This document shows positions 18,747-30,165 of a stretch of DNA of 64,000 nucleotides, piece after piece. Below the pieces are notes generated by a model, which saw only the letters and a list, made by a program, of their open reading frames with translations, was not told the DNA's origin and did no database searches. Source of the DNA: Blattamonas nauphoetae (lineage: Eukaryota > Preaxostyla > Oxymonadida). Numbering within the stretch: position 1 is the stretch's first letter; each line of letters starts with the position of its first letter. The stretch covers positions 1 to 64,000 of the forward strand of contig JARBJD010000064.1 of the NCBI GenBank assembly GCA_033064195.1, given 5' to 3'. The position numbers and the translations under genes were made by a program.

Positions 18747-20468
18747 ATGAAAGATCAAGTGGGATTGGTCAGACACTTCAACCTCATCTCTCTCTCATGA
18801 TTTCGAGATTCTCGCTCCACATCAGAGCATTCGCTTTTGTCTTGATTTGGAGAACAACTGGAGGGTGGAGTCAGAATCAAAGTTCACAAACAGGCAGGAA
18901 CTGACTCGTCTCACATCTCAGTCTGATGTTAATCAGATTTAAAGCATTCGCAATTGATTTTGTTGTCTTGGAATGGAGAACACTTCTTTTCTCCTTTCTC
19001 ATCTTCCTTTCTCGTCATTCAATTCTTGGTTTCTTCTCTTTCCGAGTTGTTTCTCAATTTCACCAACTCATCTTGCCTTATTTTCATTTCTGCCACTGTA
19101 TTACTCTTAGCACACTGTCGCATCGTTGTCATGTGAATTCATCACACTCTTTCTTTCACGTCACTCTCCAGACATTCACACACACTCGTTGGTTCAAGCT
19201 TCTCTTTTCTTCATCACAGCACATTTCGCAACACACCTCGCATGTTGTCATCTCACATCTCATTTTCCCTCAACAACTCCGCTTCCGTCTCTCCCAAACG
19301 CTCTTGTCTCTTGACAGTTGTATTTTGAAGAACTGAAGCTTTCCTCCAATCTGGAGAATCTTCTGGGACATTTCTGTGTTCTTGATTCGATTCAGAATGA
19401 ATCACCATTTCCTCACATCACTCATTTCATGAAAACTCACACGATCATGTCACATATCGTACGATTCCTTTCTCAACTGATTCAAATCACAGTGAATGAT
19501 GGAGACAAGATCGACCCAGATTCTCTGCATGTTGGTCATGTAAAGCACATATACTCGATGTAATCAACAAGTGAAGCGAAAAAAGATGATTGGACACAAT
19601 CGAAGAAAGACGGCTGTGAAGCCTTGATCATCACCAACAAAATGAGTGTGTGTTGGTTGATGTGTTCATCACAGGAGGAATGTCAAAAAGAAGAGCGATA
19701 CAGGTGAAAAGTCGCTTAGACATGGAAACACATGAAGATGAATGGAAAATGAAGGACAAGTCAGAAGCAAACCATTAGAAATCCTAAGGCTGAATTGAAT
19801 AGAGAAACAGAATGAAAAAAGAAGAGAACTAGAGGACGACCCAAAAATTGAATGAAGATTGTCGTGTATCGACTGAAGAGTGATTGTTGGTGAAGTCAAT
19901 TGAGATGACTTGGGCCGTCTGCTTGGTCATCCAACACGAGAGCGAGAATTGATGTGCGAGTTATGACATAGAAATCAAGAATGATCGATTTCATCGAGCA
20001 TGATGTGAGCTCAGGTGAGATAGACTGAGGAAGAAGAAAACTGATAGGAACTAAGGTCCAAGTGGAGAGAGACAGTGGATGTGAGACTGATTGGCAGAGT
20101 GATGAGTGGAAGGTGATCCGAGGAGGGCCACTGAATGAAGACGAGCTATTTGTGAGAGAAGGAGGTTCAAACAACGAATCGCCGATGATGTGATGCGACT
20201 CAAGTTGGGAGAAGAAAAGAAAGAATGACCGATCTCACCGAGAATGATGTGAGCTCAGGCGAGATGGGAAAAAAATGGAAAAATAAAGGGTGATGGAACT
20301 GCACAGAACGAGATAGGAGTGGATTGTGAACGAAAAGAAACAAAAGCAGTGACACGCGATGAAAAGTTAAGTTTTAGTTTCATGATTCCCGTTGTTGTCG
20401 TGTGTGTGATTCGGGAGGTCCAAAAGATCTGCTGCATCTTCCATCTTTCCTTCCCCAATCGACTCCAG
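18747..20468. other. Gene-free stretch between convergent receptor genes
   Basis: No frame with credible coding features. It holds the 3' flank of receptor 1 and, from about 20098, the 3' flank of receptor 2. The stretch 20098-20215 reversed matches 58325-58450, the 3' flank of receptor 5, at high similarity (GAGTCGCATCACATCATCGG and following), so this flank was duplicated together with the gene. Confidence 0.6.
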
Positions 20469-23400
20469 TCAAGTAACAACGGATTCAAGTGAAGGACGAG
20501 AAAGAGGATTCAGATCCAGACATTCCAAAAGAAGTGTCACAAGTTCAGCAGGCTCAAGTGATTCCATCCCAGGAACATTTCCAATTCCAAACTGCCGCTG
20601 AGCATTCACAGCATCCGTTTCACTGAACGGAATTTGTCCCGTCGTGATTTCCCACAAGATCAGGCCAAGCCGAAAAACCGTCACTTTCTGTTCATCAATC
20701 CCATGACAACGGTTCTCTTCCTGCGTCTCTTTCTGTTCGACTGATTGTGTGGGGATCGTCGTTGGTGCTTGGGACGGTGTGTCGTCGTTCAGTTTGAAGC
20801 ATATCGAGTTCGATGGAGAGAACAACACCCAGTGAGGATTCAGTTTCTGAAGTGCCAGAGCACTCGGGCGAAGCGACAGCAATTTCGCAACTGCCTTCGC
20901 CACATCCAATTGCGTTCGATGAATGTTTAATCCCGGAGTCTGTTCACGTCCATGAAGTCTGTTGAACAGTGTGTCATGCGAATTCACGAATCCATCTTCG
21001 ATCTTCGGCTGACCAAACTGATCCTCACCCACAATCAGAACTGCTGTCCGACCAGGTGGGACTGGAATGACCAGGGTTTGGATCGGGTCCTCACCTGACT
21101 CACCCTCAAAAGACCTCGCCTCTATTCTCATTTATGTTTTTGGTTTAATTTTCACGAGGATTCTCATTTCATGAAAAATTGATTATAGATTGAGCAAAAT
21201 TTCTAAATGTGAGATGGATAGTGGAGGAAAATGTGGTGCTGTTTTTCGCTTCTATTCTCTCAATAAGCTCAATCAAGGAGAAATTTCCTCTTTTTTTTCA
21301 TTAAATGGATTCGAGAAGCTCATTTAACATCTAAAATCAAATTGAAAGTCACATTGGATCACTCTATGGAAAAACTGAACATTGATCCAACCCACCAACT
21401 TTTTGGTCTTCTGGATCAAGTGACAATTTCAGTGATTTTTGCGAAAAAAGAGAAATTCAACTGTGTCCGGTGAAGTGGAAGGAAATTTAAGGTGCGAAAT
21501 GGTGTCGGAGAGTCGTGTTGTGGTCGATGATCTCACTTTTTTTGGCTTTTCAGTTGCCTATTTCGGACATCGAGAGACCTCACCTCCAAAATGGGGAGGT
21601 GAGGTCTTTCGACCTCACGTTTACACTAAATCTGTCTGACAACTATAAACCCTGGGAATGACCATGTTTGTGTCCTGATGCGATTGCGAAGGATGAGATG
21701 AAAGTGTTGAGAGTCCTTGAAGCTGTTTCTGACCAGTTGTGTTGACACAGGTATTACAGTCTTCAATGTCTCTTTTGGTTATCACATCAATCTTGTCATC
21801 CGTCTGGTCCAGTTCTTGTTGATCTCCACTATTCTGGTCTTGCTCTGCTTTGTTCTTGTTTCGGCGTCGCAACAGAACCACAATCAAAATCAATGCCAGA
21901 AGAGCACATGCTAGAACGATCACGAGAGGAATCCACCATTTCATGTTGTCTTTCACTGCTTGAGAGAATCGACCAGACGAGTTCTGTTGAATCAAGAAAC
22001 TGTCGATTGATTTCTGGTTCTCTCCAAAAACCAGTCGTCCTCGCCATTCCAGCGACTCGTCCAGAGATTTCAATGACGAACTGGGAAGTGTAACGACGAT
22101 CTTCGTCTCAGTGAATGATGTCGCTGAGTCCACAGTGAGAGGGATTTGAGTTGAGTTGACTTCTGTTCCATCCTTTCCCATCTCGAACACTTCCAGCAAC
22201 AGCAAACACGGAATCAGAATCGTTCCTTCAATTGTTAATGTCAACGATTTCGTCTTCTTGTCCAACTTCGAAGTGGAGTCAGAAGAGAGTGTTGGGATGA
22301 AGAGAGGAGCATCTGCATTCACTTCTGTTGACTCAATCGAACAACCTTCAGACGAGATCCACGCTGACGATTTCTGGAATCCATCGCCAGCTTTCACACT
22401 TCCAATCTGAACTGTCCCGCCTTCACAACATGCGATGTTGCGACGAGCAGATGGGAACGACGAGTTGGATGGAATGTTGTCGCAGAAGATCGATCCCTGA
22501 ATGTTCAACTGTCCTCCCTTCATTCTCATCGCTCCTTGAGAGATGTTGAAGAATTGGTTGTTCGTCACGTTCAGTTCTGTGTCAAACAGCTCAATCAGTC
22601 CTGTCGTCCACAAACACAACTCCTCCAATCTATCATGATTCATATCTGTTGAGCTTTTGACTGTCATCAATCCATCTTTCAGAATCATCTTCGACGACGA
22701 TGCGGAGATCAGAACGAATGACGGTTGGGACGATCCAACCACAATGTCGATGTTCTGGATGTTCAGAAACGCTGATGAAACCACAATCAGAGCTGATGTC
22801 GCTGATTCTGCAGTCGACGACGGAATGTTCAGAGATGGTTCGAGACTTGATCCATTTTGGATCAGAACCAACATCCCACTTCCAATTGTCATCGGCGACG
22901 AGATGGATGTGCTGTTCAGCAGCGTGAACGCTGGATGCATGATTCCGAGTGTTTGCATGATCGTCCACGCAACAGTCATCGTCGAGCAAGGACGAGACAA
23001 GTCTCCACATGTCCAATCGTTCTGTCCAGTTACTATGTCAATGAAGATCTCGTTCACATTCGGACGAGCCTGTGTCCGTCCAGTGAATGGCGAAGAGATC
23101 TGCACGTCCCCACTCTCTTCGTCGGCAGGTTCGATGGAGATGATGAGAATGTCTGCGGAATATGCGAGTGCTCCTTCAAACCCAATCAGCATTTCCGATG
23201 ATTCTGCGCGAGTCGATGATTTCACAACAATCGTGAATGTGTGCGATGTGTTCAGTTTCACTGTGTATTCTGTCCCAACCACCAGATCTGTTCCGCTCAA
23301 GATCGCAATGCATCCTGTCCCAAGTGAGTTCGTGAACGAAAACTTCACTTCAGTGAAAGATGGATTTCCAGGAATGCGGACAGTGATTCCAGAGTCGACG

Positions 23401-25985
23401 AGAAGTGTGCTAGCTTCGTCTGGTTTCAGGCAGACTGTGTATTCTCCGTTGTATTTCAGATGCGTCTCACTTTGTTCTGAAGCAACGAGAAAGTCGGCTT
23501 CGCAGAGTGTTTCCGAGATTTTTCGCATTGTCGAAGATTTCCAGAAAGTGCCTCCGACCGACACCCAAATCGACCCGAGTGAATCACCCAACGCCCTCCC
23601 ATCCAACGAGATCGTCACTTGAGTTCTGTCTTTGTTCAGAACAGCTCCACTGCACGAACAAATCCGAGATAGTTCAGCAGGTGTTGTGAATGAGATTGTG
23701 TTGGTCAGATGGACATTCTCTTCAACACTTTCTTCTGGACGCCGCATCACTTTCTCAACTTCGTATTCTGTTGACCATTCCAGTCGGCCCGATGCTGTCG
23801 ATGGATGAAGAGGTGCTTCTCCAACGAGAGTCGTCGAGTCGGAGAGAATCAGCGAGATGTTGAGAGTGGTGTCTCCTTTTCGGATCAGCATCCAATAACT
23901 CCCTTCTCCCAAATTGATTCCTTTCAGAACAATTTCTGTTGTGTTTCCATCTGCAGAAAGAGATGAATGGGCAGAATGCACTGAACTGAGGAAGACTGAA
24001 GGGACTGACGACGCGCGGAGTTCATACTTTGCTGCTGGTGGAAGAACCCCATCCGCTCCCGACGACACTTCGGCTGTTCCGGTTGTCGATGTCTCCGAGT
24101 CGCTCCCAAACGGAATATAAACAACACGAGGCACATTCGATCCGTTCAGCAATATTCCCATCGTTCCTTTCACTCCTGTACTCGCTGTTGCCATCACTGT
24201 TGCGGTCTCTCCACTGATCGACACACTCACTTCCACTGTTGGAGTGAACTGGAGTTGACGAACAAGATAACTCCGATCAAAATGTGTATAAGAATCATCC
24301 AAGAAAAGGATATTAGGTCTGGCTGAAGTGGAGTCGCAGAACCTGATAGTGTTTGAATCCACGATTGATACTGATTCGAAGTACATATCGTTTGATTCTG
24401 GTTTTCCATCCGCAGAACAATCTCGGAACTGGAGGAAGGAGAGATCAATCGATGAGATGAGAATGAATCCCAGTGCACCTGATTCTTCCTGAGCCGAACA
24501 TGATACGAATGCACAGTTGGAAAGAGTGGCGAGTGGTTGATAAACTAGAGAGACAGCACCATCACAATTCTTTGATCTGCTTTTCTCGAAGAAGCAGTCA
24601 GAGATTGAAATAGATGAATTGGATTCACAGGTGACACTTCCACCAAAAAGGGCAAATGCCCCAGTCGTCTCGCATTCTGTGAAGGAAGACGAAGAGATTG
24701 AGATGTGACGATCAGTGCGAGACTCCCACACGTAAATCGCTCCACCACCACCATTATACGTGCATGTGCATTTGTGGAAGAAGCACTGAGTGACGGTCAG
24801 TGAGGAGTGTGATTGGTTGAGGCAGATAGCGGCTCCACCCCTGTTCCTCGAATCTGCGACGGTCATGTCGTTGAATGTGCAGAGAGTGAACTTCACGGAG
24901 GTCATTCCTGATGACGATTCAACTAATGTTCGCCCAATGACGTCTTCGGTGACGTTTTCGTGTTTCATGTCGATTTCGTCGTTCGATGTGCGAACACAGG
25001 AAGAGAACGAACTGTTCACACAAACAACATTGAACCCCAAACGAGTCCCACAAAGTGCAGTCCCCATGTCGTGGTTCGTGCTCCCTGAAATCCTGCTCCC
25101 AACCACTCTCTCCCACACACAACTCCCCACTCCCAAACCAGTCTGGCTTCCACTTCTAATTCCGATCTCAAAACTGCTCGTCACATTCAAAATGCAGCTT
25201 GATCTCAACTCGGTCGAAATTTCTCCAACCATCCCAATCTTCCCATTCTCCGACCCTGACCACAATGACTTCCCAACAAACGAGAAAAGAGGGCCAGTTC
25301 CAACTGCAAAGTGCGTCGAATCGAACGACAGTCCAACTCCAACAATCTCTTCCCTTTCAACACATCCATCACCAAATCTTTCCTCTCCTCCCTTCCATTC
25401 TTCATTGTTCGTGTTCAGTTGTCCATATCCCCGACCAACAAGCGGAAGAATCACATTCAGAGTCGATGATTTGTGACTGCTCCCAATGATCACAATCCGG
25501 CTCGACCCACTTCCAACCCAGTCCGCAACCACGAATCCAGAACATTCCATGTTTGACAACAGTTCGCTATCAATCACCTCAACCATAGACCCAACAACCA
25601 AACAGATTGTTGTTCCAGCCAGCCCCGCGTCCACTCCAAATGATCGCATCATCAACGAACTATTCCGCATCTCCATCATCCATCGTTCAGGATGGTTGAG
25701 CTTTGTGGTCTGTTGGACCGTGTTTTCGTCAGTATTATCATTTCGTTCGTTTCGCACATTTGCTCTATGCATCAGCCATGTCTTGTTTCCATGAAGTTCC
25801 ACTGATTTCGAGACAAACCCAATCCCATTCGTCCAAAACAATCCAGAATCAAATGATAGATAAATGGATTCTGAGTTTGAGACCAAATTGCATTCGGCAA
25901 CTTTCTTCTCAAAGATAGCATCAAAATCTTGGTAGCGTTCATCAACACAATTTAAGAGTGTGCAGAACAACAGGAACATCGGCAT
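20469..25985 (-). pseudogene. receptor 2: beta-helix, Ig-like repeats, TM, pseudokinase
   Basis: It starts at 25985 with a signal peptide (MPMFLLFCTLLNCVDE). About 650 aa of beta-helix turns follow (CTFNDMTVADS, CFFHKCTCTYNG, CFFEKSRSKNCDG), then Ig-like repeats (SRICSCSGAVLNKDRTQVTI, PSFTEVKFSFTN), a second beta-rich block (CGDLSRPCSTM), a TM helix (WWIPLVIVLACALLALILIV) and a pseudokinase with NPHWVLF at the catalytic-loop position. The first 1,454 codons are open. A 583-bp element then interrupts the cytoplasmic linker, after which the pseudokinase resumes (GEDQFGQPKIEDG) and ends early at SLESVV; the matching tail continues in another frame to about 20350. It is the closest relative of receptor 5 but lacks about five Ig-like repeats. 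Confidence 0.85.
21072..21654. mobile_element. hAT-like non-autonomous element in receptor 2
   Basis: 583 bp with ends CAGGGTTTGG and CTATAAACCCTG, the CAGGG-type termini of hAT elements. It is flanked by a perfect 8-bp duplication GGAATGAC (21064-21071 and 21655-21662). The paralogue at 57390-57430 shows the uninterrupted coding sequence. No open frame of note lies inside. A shorter inverted pair (AAGACCTCGCCTC / GAGGTGAGGTCTT) sits near 21110 and 21600. Confidence 0.85.
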
Positions 25986-26246
25986 TGAAGGTGATTTTCA
26001 ATGCAATCGAGAATTAATGAAAATGGTGACAAAGATCCGACCCATTGTTCACACTGTCGAAGGGACGAATCCATTGACATTTTCAGAGGTTTTTTATCTT
26101 GATGACATGAGCCTCCCAGTAAAATATCTGATTCTTATCTATTATCTCAATTAAGAAGGTCTGACTGATTCAAAAAAAGGGTTCGATCTCCTTCACATCC
26201 TCTCTCACTTCGACAATCTCGTCTCAATCCATCTCCAGTCCGAATC
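25986..26246. promoter_or_regulatory. Shared divergent promoter region of receptors 2 and 3
   Basis: 261 bp separate the two divergent start codons, so both upstream regions lie here. The stretch just upstream of receptor 2 (AAAGATCCGACCC reversed) resembles the sequence before receptor 5 (GGGTCGGATCTTTGAAA at 51177). I could not identify a TATA box or initiator with confidence. Confidence 0.4.
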
Positions 26247-26998
26247 ATGATCCCCCTCTCGCTCCTTCTCTGTTTCTTTCAATCCATATTCGCCGTCCCT
26301 TCTCGAACAGCAGGTCCATCAAATCTGGAATCACTTCGAGACATCATATCGAAAAATGTAGCTGCTAACTCGAATATCATTCAATTTACCTCGATTCCGA
26401 AAGGAACATACATTGGAGACAACATCGAAATCAATCACTTGTTTCTTGAATTATCGGGAGAACCTTCGAACCAAAGATCATCAACGGAAACATACATTAT
26501 CCCACAATCTGGGTCCGACAGCAACACAAATGACGAAAAGATGACCATGCATACTGGTGAGAATTGCATCTTCTCATTGACCAACTCAACGATATCTTTG
26601 AAATCACTCCACTTTTCGCTCGTCACCAATTCTGAAGATCCAAGAAAGCAGAACAATCAAGCACACCCGACGAGGCTGGCCATTGTTTCAGGAAGCAAAT
26701 TGATGATATCTGAAAGCAATATTGAACTCTCGTCGGGGACAAGTGCGATTCTGATTTCATCATCATCTTTCGAGGAGTCCACAACAGAATCGTCAGTTGC
26801 GGTGAAGAAATGCTCGATCTCGAGTGAAAATGGCCAGTTCCGTGGAATTCTGGAAACACCAGCGTTTCCAGATTGTGGATCATCGCGTTCAATCTCGATT
26901 GTTGGATGTTCGTTCAACTCGCAGAAAGTTCTCGGAACAGACGGGATTGGCCTCTCACTGACACAAGCTCCTCGACAAAGTGCAAAAGAGGTTGGAAG
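26247..26998 (+). pseudogene. receptor 3, N-terminal part (interrupted)
   Basis: It starts with a clear signal peptide (MIPLSLLLCFFQSIFAVPS). About 230 aa of beta-helix-type sequence follow (IFSLTNSTISLKSLHFSLV, LMISESNIELSSG, SISIVGCSFNSQKVLG). The frame then runs into the second DIRS-type element at about 26998. The continuation is at 31816 (SLIGCSFVNMSS), so this was one gene before the insertion. Confidence 0.8.
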
Positions 26999-27090
26999 GA
27001 CTGCCCTTCCAGTAGGTCCATTACGAAACCTGGGGCTCCTCTCAGAATGAGATTAGGTGTGATCAATAATAAAGTTGTTATGGGTTAGGC
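26998..27090. repeat. Left inverted terminal repeat of DIRS-type element 2
   Basis: From CTCCTCTCAGAATGAGATTA to ATGGGTTAGGCCTG this is the reverse complement of 31743-31795. The outer ~45 bp differ between the ends and recur, joined, in the internal complementary region. Confidence 0.8.
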
Positions 27091-27111
27091 CTGGTCAATA
27101 CGATTCTACAA

Positions 27112-28344
27112 ATGCAATCAGCCAACGATTCGAGCCAACAGGATCCCTCTCATGGTTCAAGCGACTCTGAAGTGCTTGACTCTCCACTAATTCTTCACCC
27201 CGATCGAGTTCTAAGACGTAATAAGCATCCCGTTCAAAAGGGTCAGAATTCTCGGGAAAGTCGAAACAAACACCGACATCACCACCACAGTGCAAAGACC
27301 GATCGTCATAGACGGTCAAATTCGTCATCGTCGTCACCCTCCGAAGCGTCGTACATCCAGAGGAAGAAATGGGAACATCCCAAAAAATCCAGTCAAAAAA
27401 GTTCAAAGAAACGGAGACACGAATCAGAACGGAGAAGGGCAATTGAAGAGGTCATGGAATCAACCTCATCATCTTCAGACTCAACGTCGGGATCCATACC
27501 CATCAGGAAGGAGAAGCGAAGACATGCTGATAAATCTCTCAAAAGAAGGTCAAGGACTTCGAAGCACAAGACTAAACCTAAGAAAACAAGTGTTGACGAA
27601 CATCGAAAGAAACTAGTTCGTCAGAGAAGCAAAAATCGCCAGTATCATGGAGATGACGAACTCCTTGTCAAACTCGAAAAACTTCAAAAACTCGATCGCG
27701 AAAATGAAACTATATCTTCGGAACGTGATATCGTGGCACATAAAACGAGTTTACTCAAAAAGCTGAAGGAAAGAGACCATAAATTCAACAAAACATGGCT
27801 CGAATCTGTTGCGTCAAATCATAGACGAGATCGACTATCGGCAAGGACAGCGATCACCAAGTCACTTTTCAACATCGATCAGACAATCATAATCTCGGTT
27901 TCAGACGGACAATTAGTCACAACATTACGAAATCGAGCCCTTGCCACAGCCACGGAGTCTTCACTCACAACAGTCGCTCTCCTCATCGATCTCCATCGCC
28001 AGATGGAACAACTCTTGCCAAGGAACAATATATTGGATACAATCGAAGAATGCATCATTCTCTCAGCTGACTCGGCGACCCGCTCCAACCTCGCCGCGTA
28101 TTTCACTGACAATACTGCAGTGGACTTTGCGAAACGGCTAGAAATCTCTCTTCCCTTCAACCCAAATGGTTCATGCGCGCAGCAAGTCTTCCCACCGCAC
28201 TCGTCGCCAACACCATCACCAGCTCCATTCGTTCCACAACATTCGAGCCAGGTTTTTGCTCAGAGGGGGACAGGAGTGCCCCCTGCCAAATCCAACACTC
28301 CTCGCTTCAACAAACCGCGGCCCAATACCCAATCTGGACGATAA
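27112..28344 (+). CDS. gag-like protein of DIRS-type element 2
   Basis: 410 aa. The N-terminal half is strongly basic and serine-rich with RS-like runs (HRRSNSSSSSPSEAS, KKSSQKSSKKRRHESERRR). A helical coiled-coil-prone middle (DELLVKLEKLQKLDREN) leads to a C-terminal helical domain (ALATATESSLTTVALLIDL) and a proline-rich tail. It is first in the element, so gag-like by position; nucleic-acid binding is likely from composition. It overlaps the next frame by about 170 nt, as is common in DIRS elements. Confidence 0.7.
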   Translation: MQSANDSSQQDPSHGSSDSEVLDSPLILHPDRVLRRNKHPVQKGQNSRESRNKHRHHHHSAKTDRHRRSNSSSSSPSEASYIQRKKWEHPKKSSQKSSKKRRHESERRRAIEEVMESTSSSSDSTSGSIPIRKEKRRHADKSLKRRSRTSKHKTKPKKTSVDEHRKKLVRQRSKNRQYHGDDELLVKLEKLQKLDRENETISSERDIVAHKTSLLKKLKERDHKFNKTWLESVASNHRRDRLSARTAITKSLFNIDQTIIISVSDGQLVTTLRNRALATATESSLTTVALLIDLHRQMEQLLPRNNILDTIEECIILSADSATRSNLAAYFTDNTAVDFAKRLEISLPFNPNGSCAQQVFPPHSSPTPSPAPFVPQHSSQVFAQRGTGVPPAKSNTPRFNKPRPNTQSGR

Positions 28345-30050
28345 GCCTGCGCCAAGCTCCACATTCACAGACTCGAATCACCGGCAGCCTCCTTCGGCGA
28401 GTCAACGAATGGGAGAAGATTGGAGGGAAGGAACGTGTTCTGGCAGGGGTGAAGTGGGAATGGAAAGACGAGTCATCGAAAACAAGACTTGCTCGACTCC
28501 ACCCAGCTCGGTCCTTCAAGGGAAGCAGGGAACAAGAACAAGAATACCAGCGACTGCTGGAACAAGAACTGGAGGAGGGTGTGGTAAGTCGGATCGAGGA
28601 GGGAGACGCGAAGCTGATCTTACCAACATTCCTAGTTCCAAAATCCAATGGCAAGTTTCGAAAGGTGTTGGACGCCAGCAGACTCAACTCGGAAATTCTG
28701 ACCCCGCATTTCAAGATGGAAACCATCTCAACAGCGCTGGCATGCACAACCAAGGAAAGTTTCTTCACAACAGTCGACATTCGATCAGCCTTCAGTCACT
28801 TGACCGTCCCTCCCAACCTTCAGAAATATCTCTGCTTCAAGTTTCGCGGGACGACAGATACTTACGCGGGCATGCCATTCGGAATATCGGTTGCTCCGCG
28901 TCTATTCTCAAAAGTGATGAAGATTGCAATCAAGACTCTCAGAACGAGCCTGAACATTCCAATCGTGTTCTACATAGACGATGTCCTCCTGATCTCGCCC
29001 TCAAGGGAGGAAGCGGAGAAGAATACAAAAGAAGCATGTGTTTTCCTGCATTCACTGGGTTTCCACCTGGCTTGGGACAAATGCCAGCTAAACCCAACTC
29101 AAACCATCACCTTCTTGGGATGGACACTCTCTGCACCCCAACAGTCGATTCAAATACCGTCATCTCGGCGAGTATCGTTGCTCAAGTCAGTCTCAGCAAC
29201 AATCTCGAAATCTCTGCTTCGTCAAACATTCCCCGTCAGAGAACTAGCTGCTCTCGTGGGCCGACTCTCTTTCCTCCGCACCTCGATCAGGGAGGCAAGT
29301 TTATACCTCGTGAAATTGCAGAAGATGAACGATACGGCAGTGAAACTCAGAGGATGGAATGCAAAGGTGACGCTGAACCCGTCCATCATTGGGGAATTGA
29401 CATTTTGGAAGATGTCGATTTCCAAAAACAGACCGACATGCTTTGCCTCAAAACCAGTCCAAGCTACAATCACAACCGATGCAAGTCCGGTCGGTTGGGG
29501 AGCTGTTCTCCAATTCGGAGCAAGGCAGACGATGTTCAGCGGATCTTGGACAGAGGTCGAGGCAACACACTCCAGCAATTGGAAGGAGACGATGGCGATT
29601 CACCATGCCTTCATCAGGGCGTCTCCGCACCTCCAGAAGAATCGTTTACAATCAATTGCTGTCAAGTCGGACAACACCACTGCTGTCTGGAACCTGAGGA
29701 AACAGAGGGCTTGCCAAAAGCTTGTGACGGCGACAAGACTGACACTCAAGACCATCCTGAGGATCGGCTTAACTCTATCAGAGATTCATCATCTTCCAGG
29801 AGAGACGAATCAGACAGCAGATCGCCTCTCGCGACTCCCACCCCAGGGGGAGTACTCTCTAAATCAGGCAGCAATGACGAAGCTATTCGAAAGATGGCAC
29901 TACGTTCCAGCGATGGACATGTTCGCGTCCAACAAGAACGCAAAATGCAAAAAATTTTGGACACGCTTCGCGGAACTAGGAGCAGCGGGAACAGACGGCC
30001 TTGCCGTGAATTGGTCGGGACGACCAATCTTCTCCTTCACCCTCCGATAG
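28173..30050 (+). CDS. reverse transcriptase-RNase H of DIRS-type element 2
   Basis: 625 aa. RT motifs: KSNGKFRKVLDASRLN, FFTTVDIRSAFSHL, MPFGISVAPRLFSK, VFYIDDVLLIS (YIDD). RNase H motifs: TTDASPVGWGAVLQ, KETMAIHHA, VKSDNTTAVWNL, ending at NQTADRLSRLPPQGEY. The DIRS C-terminal module begins with VPAMDMFASNKNAKC. The order and residues match the first element, but identity is low, so the two belong to different DIRS lineages. Confidence 0.88.
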   Translation: MRAASLPTALVANTITSSIRSTTFEPGFCSEGDRSAPCQIQHSSLQQTAAQYPIWTISLRQAPHSQTRITGSLLRRVNEWEKIGGKERVLAGVKWEWKDESSKTRLARLHPARSFKGSREQEQEYQRLLEQELEEGVVSRIEEGDAKLILPTFLVPKSNGKFRKVLDASRLNSEILTPHFKMETISTALACTTKESFFTTVDIRSAFSHLTVPPNLQKYLCFKFRGTTDTYAGMPFGISVAPRLFSKVMKIAIKTLRTSLNIPIVFYIDDVLLISPSREEAEKNTKEACVFLHSLGFHLAWDKCQLNPTQTITFLGWTLSAPQQSIQIPSSRRVSLLKSVSATISKSLLRQTFPVRELAALVGRLSFLRTSIREASLYLVKLQKMNDTAVKLRGWNAKVTLNPSIIGELTFWKMSISKNRPTCFASKPVQATITTDASPVGWGAVLQFGARQTMFSGSWTEVEATHSSNWKETMAIHHAFIRASPHLQKNRLQSIAVKSDNTTAVWNLRKQRACQKLVTATRLTLKTILRIGLTLSEIHHLPGETNQTADRLSRLPPQGEYSLNQAAMTKLFERWHYVPAMDMFASNKNAKCKKFWTRFAELGAAGTDGLAVNWSGRPIFSFTLR

Positions 30051-30165
30051 CTTTGATTCCCCGAGTTCTAATGAAGATTCTGAAGGAGAAACCGCACGGT
30101 GTGCTGATCACACCGAACTGGCCATCTCAACTCTGGACTCCACTACTCCTCCAAATAGAAAGGGA

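Noticed and set aside
18926-19336. 136-aa hydrophobic plus-strand frame after receptor 1
   Set aside because: Phe/Ser/His-rich composition from T-rich DNA, no homologue among the paralogous flanks, and no start context; treated as intergenic.
22657-23622. 321-aa plus-strand frame
   Set aside because: It lies entirely antisense to the Ig-like region of receptor 2 and has no independent features; 55432-56511 is the same shadow on receptor 5.
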